Source of the DNA: UBA1014 sp964344035 | GTDB taxonomy: Bacteria; SAR324; NAC60-12 | DNA length: 46,037 bases | Assembly (NCBI GenBank): GCA_964344035.1 | Contig: CAYFLK010000025.1 | Location: 1-46,037 of the forward strand | Reading direction: 5' to 3' | In this document: one piece after another, positions 32,495-41,463 of the stretch | How positions within the stretch are numbered: position 1 is the first letter of the stretch | Layout of the letters: every line of letters starts with the position of its first letter | Notes under the pieces: generated by a model | Databases searched by the model: none | What the model saw: the letters and a program-made list of their open reading frames with translations, nothing else | What the model was told of the DNA's origin: nothing | Translations under genes and position numbers: made by a program

Positions 32495-33463
32495 ATGAGT
32501 CTGCGGCTGACTGACAACCATACCGAACTCTCGTTCAACTATATGCGGGTTGAGGGAAAACAGGAAAATCTGCTTGATTTCCTGCTCCGACGATTCCGCT
32601 ATCTGAATGAACAGGAATGGCTGGATAACATCCGCGCCAAACTGCTGCTGGTTGATGGTCGTGTGGGGAAACCTAATCAGCGCATGAAGGATCACCAGAA
32701 AATCACCTATTTGCGTCCGGATTTTCTGGAACCGGAAGTGGATACTGATTTCGAGATGGTCTATGAAGACGAAGCCGTTATCGCACTTAACAAGCCGGGG
32801 AATCTGCCAACCAGCCCTTCCGGGAAATACTATAAAAACACACTGGTGAACCTGGTAAAGAAACAATACGGCTGGAAAAAACTTTACCCCCTTCACCGTT
32901 TGGACAGGGAAACCAGCGGGGTGATTATTTTCGGAAAGAACCGCGACATGGCCCAGGCAATGTCCAACAACTTCAGGCTGCAACGGGTGCGGAAAATCTA
33001 CACAGCGCTGCTGGAAGCTCCTCTTCCGCACAATGATGTATTTATCGCATTGCCCATAGGCCTCCGCCGTGGCTGTTCGATCCGGATCAAGCAGGGTGTT
33101 TCACCAGGGGGGAAACACTGCCGGACTCACTTCCGTGAAATCGGGCATATCATGGGATTCAGCAAAGTGGAGATTCGACCATATACCGGGCGTACGCACC
33201 AGATCCGCGTGCATGCCGAACACCTGGGTTGTCCTGTGGTTGGAGATAAGCTTTACGGACTCCCCGAAGAAGGATTCCTGCGCTGGCTGAAGGAGGGTGA
33301 TGTTTATCTGCGGCGAATCGGCTTTCCCGCCTACCGACAGATGCTGCACGCACAGGAAATCAGCTTTCATCATCCCCTGCTGGACAGGGAATTCACAATA
33401 CATGCGGATGACGGGAAAATGCTCAAGGACCTGCGTACAGCTTCCCTGCCTGCCAGCCCATAG
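32495..33463 (+). CDS. RluA-family pseudouridine synthase
   Basis: Isomerises specific uridines in rRNA or tRNA to pseudouridine. The catalytic aspartate is in LHRLDRETSGVIIFGKN and the second conserved block is GRTHQIRVHAEHLGCPVVGD. An N-terminal S4-like RNA-binding region is present (LLDFLLRRFRYLNEQEWLDN then KLLLVDGRVGKPNQRMKDHQ). Length 322 aa is typical of RluA, RluC and RluD-type enzymes; the target site cannot be assigned. It begins two bases after the repaired stop of the DUF4340 gene, so translational coupling is likely. Confidence 0.9.
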   Translation: MSLRLTDNHTELSFNYMRVEGKQENLLDFLLRRFRYLNEQEWLDNIRAKLLLVDGRVGKPNQRMKDHQKITYLRPDFLEPEVDTDFEMVYEDEAVIALNKPGNLPTSPSGKYYKNTLVNLVKKQYGWKKLYPLHRLDRETSGVIIFGKNRDMAQAMSNNFRLQRVRKIYTALLEAPLPHNDVFIALPIGLRRGCSIRIKQGVSPGGKHCRTHFREIGHIMGFSKVEIRPYTGRTHQIRVHAEHLGCPVVGDKLYGLPEEGFLRWLKEGDVYLRRIGFPAYRQMLHAQEISFHHPLLDREFTIHADDGKMLKDLRTASLPASP

Positions 33464-33513
33464 CTGCCGGGAAGCCGACTTCAGACAACCTGATCCCCAC
33501 ACTACAGGAAATC

Positions 33514-35241
33514 ATGGATATGCTGGAAACAGTGCGTTACTGGTCTGAAAACCCGCGTTTTGACCGGGAAACACGCGCTGAAGCGAGACGTATGTTGGAT
33601 GACCGTTTTGAACAGGAACGGAAGGAATGTTTCGACGGAGTGTTGGAATTCGGCACTGGCGGTTTGCGCGGAATTATGGGGGTCGGGACCAACCGCATGA
33701 ACAGATACACCGTAATGCAGACCACTGAGGGGCTGGCAAAGGTGATCCGCATGCTCGAGGACGGCAACTCATCCGGTGTCGTCATCGGCAATGACTCCAG
33801 GCACAATTCAAAGTATTTCGCACAGGTTTCGGCAGAAGTGTTGACTGCACACGACATTCCCGTTTTCCTGTTTGCTGATGAAGCCCCGACTCCCCTTGTT
33901 TCATGCGAACTGCTGCGTCGATCTGCTACTGCGGCAATCGTGATAACCGCCAGCCACAATCCCCCGGAGTACAACGGTTACAAAGTCTACTGGTCCAATG
34001 GCGGACAGATCATTCCTCCGGTGGACATGGAAATCGTCAACCAGGTCAAATTCATCGATCAGATTGATGCGATCCGCACAAAAGACCTTGACCATGCACG
34101 TCATCAGGGTTTGCTCAGGAATTGCTCAAGCGATGCGGACGAGCATTATTTAAGCCTGGTTGAAAAGCTAAGTCTGGGGCAGGTTGAGGACAATACACAC
34201 TTTCCACTCGTGTATTCTCCACTGCACGGAACAGGGGGCAGACTGGTTCCGGAACTCCTCCGGCGCCGGGGATTCATAAAGGTGAAAGTAGTGGAGGAAC
34301 AGGGGGCTCCGGATGGTAATTTCCCGACCGTCATATCTCCAAATCCTGAAGATCCGCGGGCATTCGAACTTGGAATCAAAACCGCATCCGATAGTGATGA
34401 ACTTATCCTCTGCAACGATCCTGATGCGGACCGGCTCGGGGTCATGGTCCGGGACAGATCAGGAAACTGGCAGTGGCTGAACGGGAACCAGATCGGCGTT
34501 CTGCTGCTGGATCATGCTTTGAACGTGCTCAAGTCTAAAAACATCTTGCCTCCCAGCTGCGCCTTCATCACCACCGTGGTCACCAGTCCACTTACTATTA
34601 AAATCGCGCGAGCGGCAAATCTGGATGTGATTGAAACATTGACAGGGTTCAAATGGATTCGTGATGCAGCCTTGACCTACGAGTCTTCTGGCAAGGGCAA
34701 GTTTTTGTTTGGCATGGAGGAAAGCAACGGCTACCTGATGGGGAATCATACCGGAGACAAAGACGGTGTGTGGGCAGCCATGGCATTTGCGGAAATGGCC
34801 GCGGCGTTAAAAGTTCAAGGCTTTACGCCTTTGGCAAAACTTGCCCAACTGCATGAACAATACGGTTTTCACCTGGATGCGCTTGAAACATTGACCTTTG
34901 AAGGGTACCGGGGGACACGAAGGATAGAAACGATCATGCGCGAACTGCGGGAAAACCCACCTCTGAAACTGGGGGGATTGCCGGTTACAAAAATAACCGA
35001 TTTGCTCCTCGACCGGGTGACCCACACCGGGAGTCAAGTTTCACAAGCCGGCCCTGGACTGCCTGCTTCCAATGTGCTGATCCTCGAACTGGAAAATCAG
35101 TCCCGGGTAATCGCCAGACCTTCCGGAACTGAGCCAAAGATCAAGTATTATTTTAATCTCTGTGGAAAGGAAAATCACCTGCTTCAGAAACGTCTTTCCG
35201 CCATCAAAACAGACCTGGGTTTCAGCACGGAAGTGTCATGA
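33514..35241 (+). CDS. Phosphohexomutase (phosphoglucomutase/phosphomannomutase, PgcA-like)
   Basis: Interconverts hexose-1- and hexose-6-phosphates in the cytoplasm. The catalytic phosphoserine loop is TASHNPPEYNGYKVYW, the metal-binding loop DPDADRLGV, the sugar-specificity loop GMEESNGYL, and the phosphate-binding loop RPSGTEPKIKYY. The N-terminus FGTGGLRGIMGVGTNRMNRY is that of the bacterial PgcA/PGM2-like subgroup. Length 575 aa agrees with Bacillus PgcA. It could supply glucose-1-phosphate to GalU. The stop overlaps the next gene by four bases (ATGA). Confidence 0.93.
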   Translation: MDMLETVRYWSENPRFDRETRAEARRMLDDRFEQERKECFDGVLEFGTGGLRGIMGVGTNRMNRYTVMQTTEGLAKVIRMLEDGNSSGVVIGNDSRHNSKYFAQVSAEVLTAHDIPVFLFADEAPTPLVSCELLRRSATAAIVITASHNPPEYNGYKVYWSNGGQIIPPVDMEIVNQVKFIDQIDAIRTKDLDHARHQGLLRNCSSDADEHYLSLVEKLSLGQVEDNTHFPLVYSPLHGTGGRLVPELLRRRGFIKVKVVEEQGAPDGNFPTVISPNPEDPRAFELGIKTASDSDELILCNDPDADRLGVMVRDRSGNWQWLNGNQIGVLLLDHALNVLKSKNILPPSCAFITTVVTSPLTIKIARAANLDVIETLTGFKWIRDAALTYESSGKGKFLFGMEESNGYLMGNHTGDKDGVWAAMAFAEMAAALKVQGFTPLAKLAQLHEQYGFHLDALETLTFEGYRGTRRIETIMRELRENPPLKLGGLPVTKITDLLLDRVTHTGSQVSQAGPGLPASNVLILELENQSRVIARPSGTEPKIKYYFNLCGKENHLLQKRLSAIKTDLGFSTEVS

Positions 35242-36869
35242 ACGGTTTTCCATCAGCGGGCTTTCAATTCACCTCCCGAATGCTAATGTTCTTGTTGCTG
35301 GGATTATGTTGCGGAAGTTTAACTGAACCTGTGCAGTTGCAGGCTCAGAACCTGATTGTCGAACAAACTCATACCGCTGTAGCGGTGCGGCGCGAAAACC
35401 TCGACCAGGCAAAACAGGAAGCGCTTTCACAAGGCAAGCGTCTGCTGGTGAAAAGAGCGATTGAGCGGTTCCTTGATGATGAATCCATGCGGATACTGGC
35501 ACCAGTGCTGGATCGTCACCTGTTGGAGTCTCCTGACCTCCTGATTGATTCATTTAGGGTCATCAATGAAGAAACATCAGATGATCGCACTGAGTTTACC
35601 ATCACCTTGGAGGCGAGGATATTCCGTACACGACTCCTGACTTCTCTAAGGAACTTGGGTTTAACGACACGATCAGAGCAGGTGCCAGCGCAGAAAGTTT
35701 TGTTGCTCCACGATTCTGACACTTATTTGAGCCAGCCTGTTTTGAAATTGATCAGGCAGGAAATGCGAAAAAGGATGGCGCCTTATCATGTGGAAATCCT
35801 TGAAATGGAAAAACCTGACTTGCCCCACTCTCCGTCAAATATGCAGGGTTTCTTGGCACAGACCGGTTTTTCGAAAAACCTAGCTGCCGGGGCAATACCC
35901 CTGATGCTTTCGGTGAAGATGACCCCTCGGGAGGGTTATTCGGAGACGGAAAGCGGTGTTGCGGATGCTCTGCTTCAACTCTGGGATGCAGATGACCAGT
36001 ACGTTATTGCCGAGGTGCATGCCCAAACAATGACTCAATCATCCGAACCGCAACTTTGGGTCCGCCAGTTGTTGGATGAGCTGATGCTTGTCTGGCACAA
36101 GGTGATGGGAAGCCTGCATGCGCTGAACCGGGGTGAATCACTGGTGAAGATCACAATCAGCGGATTGCCCGGACCTGCACAGGAACAGCAACTGCTGAAA
36201 GACCTTTTTCAGGACAATTCACGTTGGCAGAACCTGAAACTATATGCGCTTTCCCGGGATCACGTGGTTTACCAGGCTGTTTTTTCCGGAAAGAAAAAAC
36301 TGGTGGAACAGCAGCTCCGCAAGAGACTCGGACCATCATTCCAATTGAAAAACCTGCAATGGAAAGACACGGCTATTTTAACTTTGGAACTGGAATGGGA
36401 CGAAATTCCTGTAATGCTTGAGCGTTACACTCAGGTGATGGAGGTTGAGGAATTTTATGCGGAAACCGGCAGCACTGGGGATCCGATACCCGACCCTGAA
36501 TTGCAGGTGCCTTTGACCATTTTCAAATCCGTTTATGAACTGCCGCTTGGAGTGGTGGTTTACGACCAGATTCGTCATCGTGGTGACAGCACGACGTATC
36601 GGTTAAATTCACTGCAGCAAAATCAAACAGTTTCACTCGACTGGTTTCGGTTGGGTAAAAGTAATCTCAAACCGTTGATCAGCCTGCTTGATGTGAATCA
36701 AAACCTGATCAAACGTCATTATCTTGGAAACAAAAAAAAGTTTCGTTTGCGCTTCCGCGCGTCAAAAGACGAAACAGTTATTTATATACGAATTTCTGAT
36801 GAAACAGGGTATGTGGAAGGAATCGGGGGAAGTTTCCAGTTTGTGCACTACCTGTTGCAAAGCAGTTAG
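35238..36869 (+). CDS. Exported protein of unknown function (FlgT/PPC-like architecture suspected)
   Basis: A 543-residue protein with a signal peptide or lipid-free export signal (hydrophobic about 14-30, mature start near LQAQN). The first domain (about 40-140: QTHTAVAVRRENLDQAKQEA, LSQGKRLLVKRAIERFL) resembles the small alpha-beta fold of FlgT/LPP20-type N-terminal domains. The C-terminal 100 residues (VVVYDQIRHRGDSTTYRLNS, then VYIRISDETGYVEGIGGSF-like strands) look like a beta-sandwich such as a PPC domain. Both are pattern impressions, not firm assignments. It is translationally coupled to the phosphohexomutase gene and convergent with the FHA gene, whose stop lies eight bases away. Confidence 0.65.
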   Translation: MNGFPSAGFQFTSRMLMFLLLGLCCGSLTEPVQLQAQNLIVEQTHTAVAVRRENLDQAKQEALSQGKRLLVKRAIERFLDDESMRILAPVLDRHLLESPDLLIDSFRVINEETSDDRTEFTITLEARIFRTRLLTSLRNLGLTTRSEQVPAQKVLLLHDSDTYLSQPVLKLIRQEMRKRMAPYHVEILEMEKPDLPHSPSNMQGFLAQTGFSKNLAAGAIPLMLSVKMTPREGYSETESGVADALLQLWDADDQYVIAEVHAQTMTQSSEPQLWVRQLLDELMLVWHKVMGSLHALNRGESLVKITISGLPGPAQEQQLLKDLFQDNSRWQNLKLYALSRDHVVYQAVFSGKKKLVEQQLRKRLGPSFQLKNLQWKDTAILTLELEWDEIPVMLERYTQVMEVEEFYAETGSTGDPIPDPELQVPLTIFKSVYELPLGVVVYDQIRHRGDSTTYRLNSLQQNQTVSLDWFRLGKSNLKPLISLLDVNQNLIKRHYLGNKKKFRLRFRASKDETVIYIRISDETGYVEGIGGSFQFVHYLLQSS

Positions 36870-36877
36870 CGTATACA

Positions 36878-38611
36878 TCAACCCTCAGAGATTTTCTCTC
36901 CTTCTTTCAGTCTGTCCTTCACAAACGCAGTACCTCTTGACAGCCTGAAACGGCAGACTGCGTCTCCGATGGTGATTTCATCCCCGTCTATCAGAATCCG
37001 TTGTTCGATCCGCCTTCCGTTAATCAGGGTAAATTCCTGGGTACTTAAATTCTGGATTTTCCATACTCCGCCGATACGCGATATTTTTGCGTGTCTGGGA
37101 GAAATTTCATCACTTTGCAGTACCAGATCATTCATGTTCGATGAACCGATTATGGTTATGTTACGAAGCAGGGGATATTCCTGCCGCGAACCTACAAATG
37201 ACAAAGAGGGTGTTTCCCTGCGCAGCGGGCCCCGTGGTTTTCCGGGAGGTAACGGAACCGGCCGTTCCCGGGTGGATGGACGCCGCACGGACTGCAAAGG
37301 GGCATTTGAGTTTCGGTAAAGCAGAATCAGTTCACCGATATCAAGGATATCATTATTGTAAAGTATGGTCCGGTGAGTGCGTCGTCGATTGATCAGCAGA
37401 GCATTTTTGTAGTTTTTGTCTTCCAGCAGAAAAGTCTTTTGCTGCTGTGTCAACACCACCCGGTTCAGATTTGAGGATAGCCGCAACTTCTTACGGGTCC
37501 CAATTTCATTCAGAAATTCCAGGGAACGTGTGTTTTCGGGAATTTCTATGAATCGCTCCCGTTCGCCGCGGTTGAGTATAATAAAACCCGGCCTTTCATT
37601 TCGAGGCACGCGGGGTTTGCGTAAAACCCACATACCGAACAAAATGATCAAAGAACCGGAGAAAGCAAACAGGATTCCAACGTAACCATGCGGGGTTATG
37701 GTCCACGGAATAATGGGACCTGCATCAATCCAGTCTTCTACAACTGCTGCTGGTTGTTCCCGGGATTGGATCCTCAGCTGATAAGGTACGTTTCCGATTA
37801 TGTCCGGATCGTAGGTAAGAAGATATTCTTTTTGCAACCGCAGTTGAATGTTTTTCAGCACCGCTTCGCTGCTTTGTTCTGAAACAAACCGGACCCCTCC
37901 CCCTCTCTCGGCCAACCACTTTTCCGTCCACTCCGGAACTTCCCTGTTGATGAGAAGCCATGGAGTAATCTGCCGCGCCTCTAATTGTTTTTTCCATTCA
38001 CCCCAGAATTCAGATTCGGGTCCATTCCCCCGGGGGAGTTCTGATGTGATGACTATCATCACCCTGCGGGTTTTGTCCAGGGGGAACCCCTCGGAACTGT
38101 TAAGCAGCCAGATTGCAGGATCAAATGAGGCCGTCTGATTGAGACGTAACACAAATTGCTTCAGGACTTCCGGATCTTGCACAAAAGAATCCCCGGATAT
38201 TTGAGGTCCGAGAATTTTCATGGATGTGGAATCGGATTTGGAGGTGATGAACGAGAATACGCTTTTGCTCAGCATCTCCCTGTTGTAGTCACTGAATCCA
38301 TCAAGTTGGCCCTGTAGAATTACCCGCAGAGGATACAACTCGTCTCGACGGATCAACTGTGTCGGGAACCTGGTTTCACCGTTGACCCGGATGCTCAGGT
38401 TTTCCTTGCGGGGGGTTCCCTTCCGCTCGTCACCGGCGGAAATCAATTCGAGAAAGATATGATGGACACCACCCCAGCGACCGGAATCAATGTCGAAGGC
38501 GGTTATTCTGACTGAGGCTGGATCTGAATCAGCAGGAAACAGGGGGGACGGCCCCTGCAGATACAGGAATAAGAATGCCAGCAGGCATCCTAAATGTTTG
38601 GGCATCATCAA
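36878..38611 (-). CDS. Membrane FHA-domain protein with vWA-like N-terminal region
   Basis: A 577-residue protein. The exported N-terminal part follows a signal peptide (MMMPKHLGCLLAFLFLYLQG) and has the look of a von Willebrand factor A fold (VMIVITSELPRGNGPESEFW, with preceding strand motifs). A transmembrane helix at about 310-330 (GILFAFSGSLIILFGMWVL) leads to a cytoplasmic tail. That tail carries a C-terminal FHA domain (about 480-560: NDLVLQSDEISPRHAKISRI then LINGRRIEQRILIDGDEITI), which binds phosphothreonine peptides. The RHAKI motif with arginine-histidine is intact. A second FHA-like segment may sit at about 380-440. It is coupled with the upstream gene (four-base overlap). Role unknown; phospho-dependent signalling across the membrane is inference. 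Confidence 0.78.
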   Translation of the reverse strand: MMMPKHLGCLLAFLFLYLQGPSPLFPADSDPASVRITAFDIDSGRWGGVHHIFLELISAGDERKGTPRKENLSIRVNGETRFPTQLIRRDELYPLRVILQGQLDGFSDYNREMLSKSVFSFITSKSDSTSMKILGPQISGDSFVQDPEVLKQFVLRLNQTASFDPAIWLLNSSEGFPLDKTRRVMIVITSELPRGNGPESEFWGEWKKQLEARQITPWLLINREVPEWTEKWLAERGGGVRFVSEQSSEAVLKNIQLRLQKEYLLTYDPDIIGNVPYQLRIQSREQPAAVVEDWIDAGPIIPWTITPHGYVGILFAFSGSLIILFGMWVLRKPRVPRNERPGFIILNRGERERFIEIPENTRSLEFLNEIGTRKKLRLSSNLNRVVLTQQQKTFLLEDKNYKNALLINRRRTHRTILYNNDILDIGELILLYRNSNAPLQSVRRPSTRERPVPLPPGKPRGPLRRETPSLSFVGSRQEYPLLRNITIIGSSNMNDLVLQSDEISPRHAKISRIGGVWKIQNLSTQEFTLINGRRIEQRILIDGDEITIGDAVCRFRLSRGTAFVKDRLKEGEKISEG

Positions 38612-39474
38612 ACTTCATGGTACTGTAGCAATGCTGTGCCCAGTTTGATGATATCTCCACGTTTCATTGATTGCTGATTGACGAAACGATAGTTGACAAG
38701 GACATCGCCTCCCGTTTCGGCGTTTTCAATTATCAACTGGCGACCTTTCCTGGAAAGATAGGCGTGCAAGTCGCAAACTTCTGCGTAACCGTCTAAGATC
38801 AGATCATTGTGCCTGCCATAACCCACTTTGTGCAGGGTTTGATCCAGCAGATACACCTGCCCTTCCTGACTGCCATTCAGCAACCTGAGAAAGGAATGAA
38901 CCTGGAGATTCTCGAACAGTGACAACACGAGGAAGATCATCATTCCTCCTGCCAGCAAGCCTGTTAATTGAACAGGATTCATCAAAGGGTACAACAAAAA
39001 TAATTCGAAAATACACCCGGCAGCAAACCCACCGATTCCGCCATAGAATATCCGCGGTTTCATCAACCCGGGTGAAGGATTTAACAAACCGGCGCCGGCG
39101 CCCAAGCAAGACCCCAGAAGCAACCAGCTGATCACTCTGACTACAAATAACGGGAGTTGAATCCCAAGCAGACTTTGTCCGAATCCAAAACACAAAAAAC
39201 CGGAAACGGCACCAAGCAATGATCCTTTAGTTAGGAGGGATATGATGGTTCCTGAGTGGTGATGGTTCCATAAAGCAGACCTGGCCGGAAGCAGGGCTCC
39301 CAGACCAAATCCGATCCACCATCCTTCATAAAAGTAGGAATCCAGCTCAGGCAGAGGCAAATACTCCGCGATGAGGAAATGTGCCTGCAATAAAGACCAT
39401 GCAAGCAACCCTCCTAAAAGACCCAGTGTTCCGTGGTATGCAAGCCTGATATTTTTCATGGCAACTGGATACAA
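38608..39474 (-). CDS. Multi-pass membrane protein with C-terminal FHA-like domain
   Basis: A 288-residue protein with about six hydrophobic segments up to residue 190 and a C-terminal cytoplasmic domain (about 200-288) of FHA type: YLLDQTLHKVGYGRHNDLIL, then LHAYLSRKGRQLIIENAETG and DVLVNYRFVNQQSMKRGDII. The canonical S-R-x-H is HAYLSR here, so phosphothreonine binding is uncertain. An internal ATG at residue 6 (39459) is the better start by position. Its stop overlaps the start of the FHA/vWA gene by four bases, so the two are one operon. Glycine-rich membrane part (GLLGGLLAW, GFGLGAL) suggests oligomerisation; function unknown. Confidence 0.7.
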   Translation of the reverse strand: MYPVAMKNIRLAYHGTLGLLGGLLAWSLLQAHFLIAEYLPLPELDSYFYEGWWIGFGLGALLPARSALWNHHHSGTIISLLTKGSLLGAVSGFLCFGFGQSLLGIQLPLFVVRVISWLLLGSCLGAGAGLLNPSPGLMKPRIFYGGIGGFAAGCIFELFLLYPLMNPVQLTGLLAGGMMIFLVLSLFENLQVHSFLRLLNGSQEGQVYLLDQTLHKVGYGRHNDLILDGYAEVCDLHAYLSRKGRQLIIENAETGGDVLVNYRFVNQQSMKRGDIIKLGTALLQYHEV

Positions 39475-39682
39475 AACATGATCCCCCTTGCATACCGAAA
39501 TTCAAAAGGTCGAAAATACAATTCGATGGGGAGACTGTCCGGAAACGCTGCCTCGGGGGGTTCCTGTTTCCCTTAGGACTTAAGCATCGGTTCTCCAAGC
39601 CCCTCCTGTCATTTCAATTCATGAAGCTTCAGTGATGGGGAAGGAAACCACAAGTCAATATTGAACGCCTAAAGCTGTTTTT

Positions 39683-41302
39683 TTATCCGTATCTCCTGCG
39701 GATGAAGGCAGGAATATCCAGGTTCTTTTTAAACCCGGGATCATGTGGTTTATCAACCCATTCAGGAATGTATGGGCCTTTTTCAATGGGATTTGCATCT
39801 TCAGAGACCGTTGCTTCTTGCTGCAGTGGATGCCAGGGAGCAGGGCCGTGAGTTTCGAAAACAGGCAGAGGTTTTTCTTCCGTAGGAGTAGAATCCATGG
39901 TTGGTTCATCAGCAGTCTCGGTACTGGTTGCACTCCATGTACCTTCCAGGGTTGAACCGGAATCCTTTTCATGTTCAAGGTTTATCTCGATTCCCTCCCG
40001 GTGAACGTCCTGGGGTTCAGAATCATGCAGGGGTGTCGTTGACAACCCACCAGATTCCTTTTCCTGAGGTTCCCGAGACACTTCACCTTCCATATGTGGA
40101 AACTCGTCCGAATGTGCCGTATCACGTTTTCCGTCTTTATTCTCCAGTTTGAGAGCTGATTCAGAGTCGGACATCAAGGGAACAAAACCTGGAGAAGACA
40201 CCGGGGTTTGCTGCGGGATAACATATTCTTCCGAAACCGGGATGGTGAAAGAACCGGCATTTGCCGAATCCAATGGATTTGCCGATTGAGTCTTGAGGGG
40301 TTGCTCAACCAGCTTGAATGGTTTCTCGGCAGCGTTTTCAAATTCGAACCCGGTGGCAATAACTGTAATCATTATCTGATCCTCAAGGTCCTCGTTTATT
40401 GAAGTCCCCCAGATGATGTTGGCGTCTTCATGTCCCTGTTCCTTGATGAAATTGGATGCTTCGGTAACCTCATGCAGAGTCATTGAATTGTTGCCTACAA
40501 CATTGATGAGAATCCCCCTTGCCCCGTTGATCCGGCTGTCGCTGAGCAGCGGACTCTGAATCGCCAGTTCCGCCGCTTTCCGGGCACGGTTTTCCCCGGA
40601 TGCAACTCCTGTCCCCATCACTGCTTTACCCTGGTTTTCCATCACTGTGCGCACATCCGCAAAATCGAGATTGACCATACCATCGCTGGTGATAAGATCG
40701 GAAATGCCTTGGATACCCTGCCGTAGCACATCATCCGCAAGGCCAAATGCTTCAATAATAGACGTTCGCTTGTTGATAACGCCCAGCAGGTTGTCGTTTG
40801 GAATGATGATCAGCGTGTCCACGTTTTCGCGCAGTTCTTCCACTCCTTTTTCCGCAGCGATGCGGCGTCGCTTTGCCTCGAATCCAAACGGAAGTGTGAC
40901 GACGCCGACAGTCAACGCCTGAGTTTCACGAGCAGTTTTCGCAATCACGGGAGCTCCTCCCGTCCCGGTTCCACCACCCATCCCCGCAGTGACGAAAACC
41001 ATGTCCGCTCCCTGGATGGTGTCACGGATTTGGTCAATGCTTTCCAGTGCAGCGTTTCTGCCGATTTCGGGTTTTGCCCCGGCACCCAGTCCACGCGTAC
41101 ACTGCGCACCCAACTGTAATTTGTAGGGCGCGGAAGATTTTCGTAAATCCTGAAGGTCGGTGTTTGCACTAATGTAATCCACCCCCTTCACGTCCAGTTC
41201 AATCATGCGGTTGATGGCATTTCCTCCGCCACCACCAACTCCGATGACCTTGATGTTCGGGGAGTCGTCACTGACTGTTTGTATATTCGTGAAATTCAGC
41301 AT
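39683..41302 (-). CDS. ftsZ: Cell-division GTPase FtsZ with long C-terminal linker
   Basis: The tubulin homologue that forms the cytokinetic ring. The GTPase domain starts NIKVIGVGGGGGNAINRMIE and carries the tubulin signature GGGTGTGGAPV and the T7 loop NLDFADVRTVM. After about residue 320 comes an acidic, Pro/Glu/Ser-rich linker of nearly 200 residues. The conserved C-terminal peptide DIPAFIRRRYG, which binds FtsA, closes the protein. Total 539 aa, against 380-400 usually. ATG 41302 has GGAGGCAGG immediately before it; the frame is open to 41416 but the family start is here. It is downstream of ftsA. Confidence 0.95.
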   Translation of the reverse strand: MLNFTNIQTVSDDSPNIKVIGVGGGGGNAINRMIELDVKGVDYISANTDLQDLRKSSAPYKLQLGAQCTRGLGAGAKPEIGRNAALESIDQIRDTIQGADMVFVTAGMGGGTGTGGAPVIAKTARETQALTVGVVTLPFGFEAKRRRIAAEKGVEELRENVDTLIIIPNDNLLGVINKRTSIIEAFGLADDVLRQGIQGISDLITSDGMVNLDFADVRTVMENQGKAVMGTGVASGENRARKAAELAIQSPLLSDSRINGARGILINVVGNNSMTLHEVTEASNFIKEQGHEDANIIWGTSINEDLEDQIMITVIATGFEFENAAEKPFKLVEQPLKTQSANPLDSANAGSFTIPVSEEYVIPQQTPVSSPGFVPLMSDSESALKLENKDGKRDTAHSDEFPHMEGEVSREPQEKESGGLSTTPLHDSEPQDVHREGIEINLEHEKDSGSTLEGTWSATSTETADEPTMDSTPTEEKPLPVFETHGPAPWHPLQQEATVSEDANPIEKGPYIPEWVDKPHDPGFKKNLDIPAFIRRRYG

Positions 41303-41463
41303 CCTGCCTCCGTCAGCAGTGGTTTCTTTGGCACTCCGGACACATCCTGCGACCGGAATCTGCTGGAGCAAACCGGAGAATCCATCACGGGACCAGCGAC
41401 CCATCCTCCACCGCATTAAACTATGGTGGGGAATCCCCGGCGGGAAAACAATGAGTATGGATG

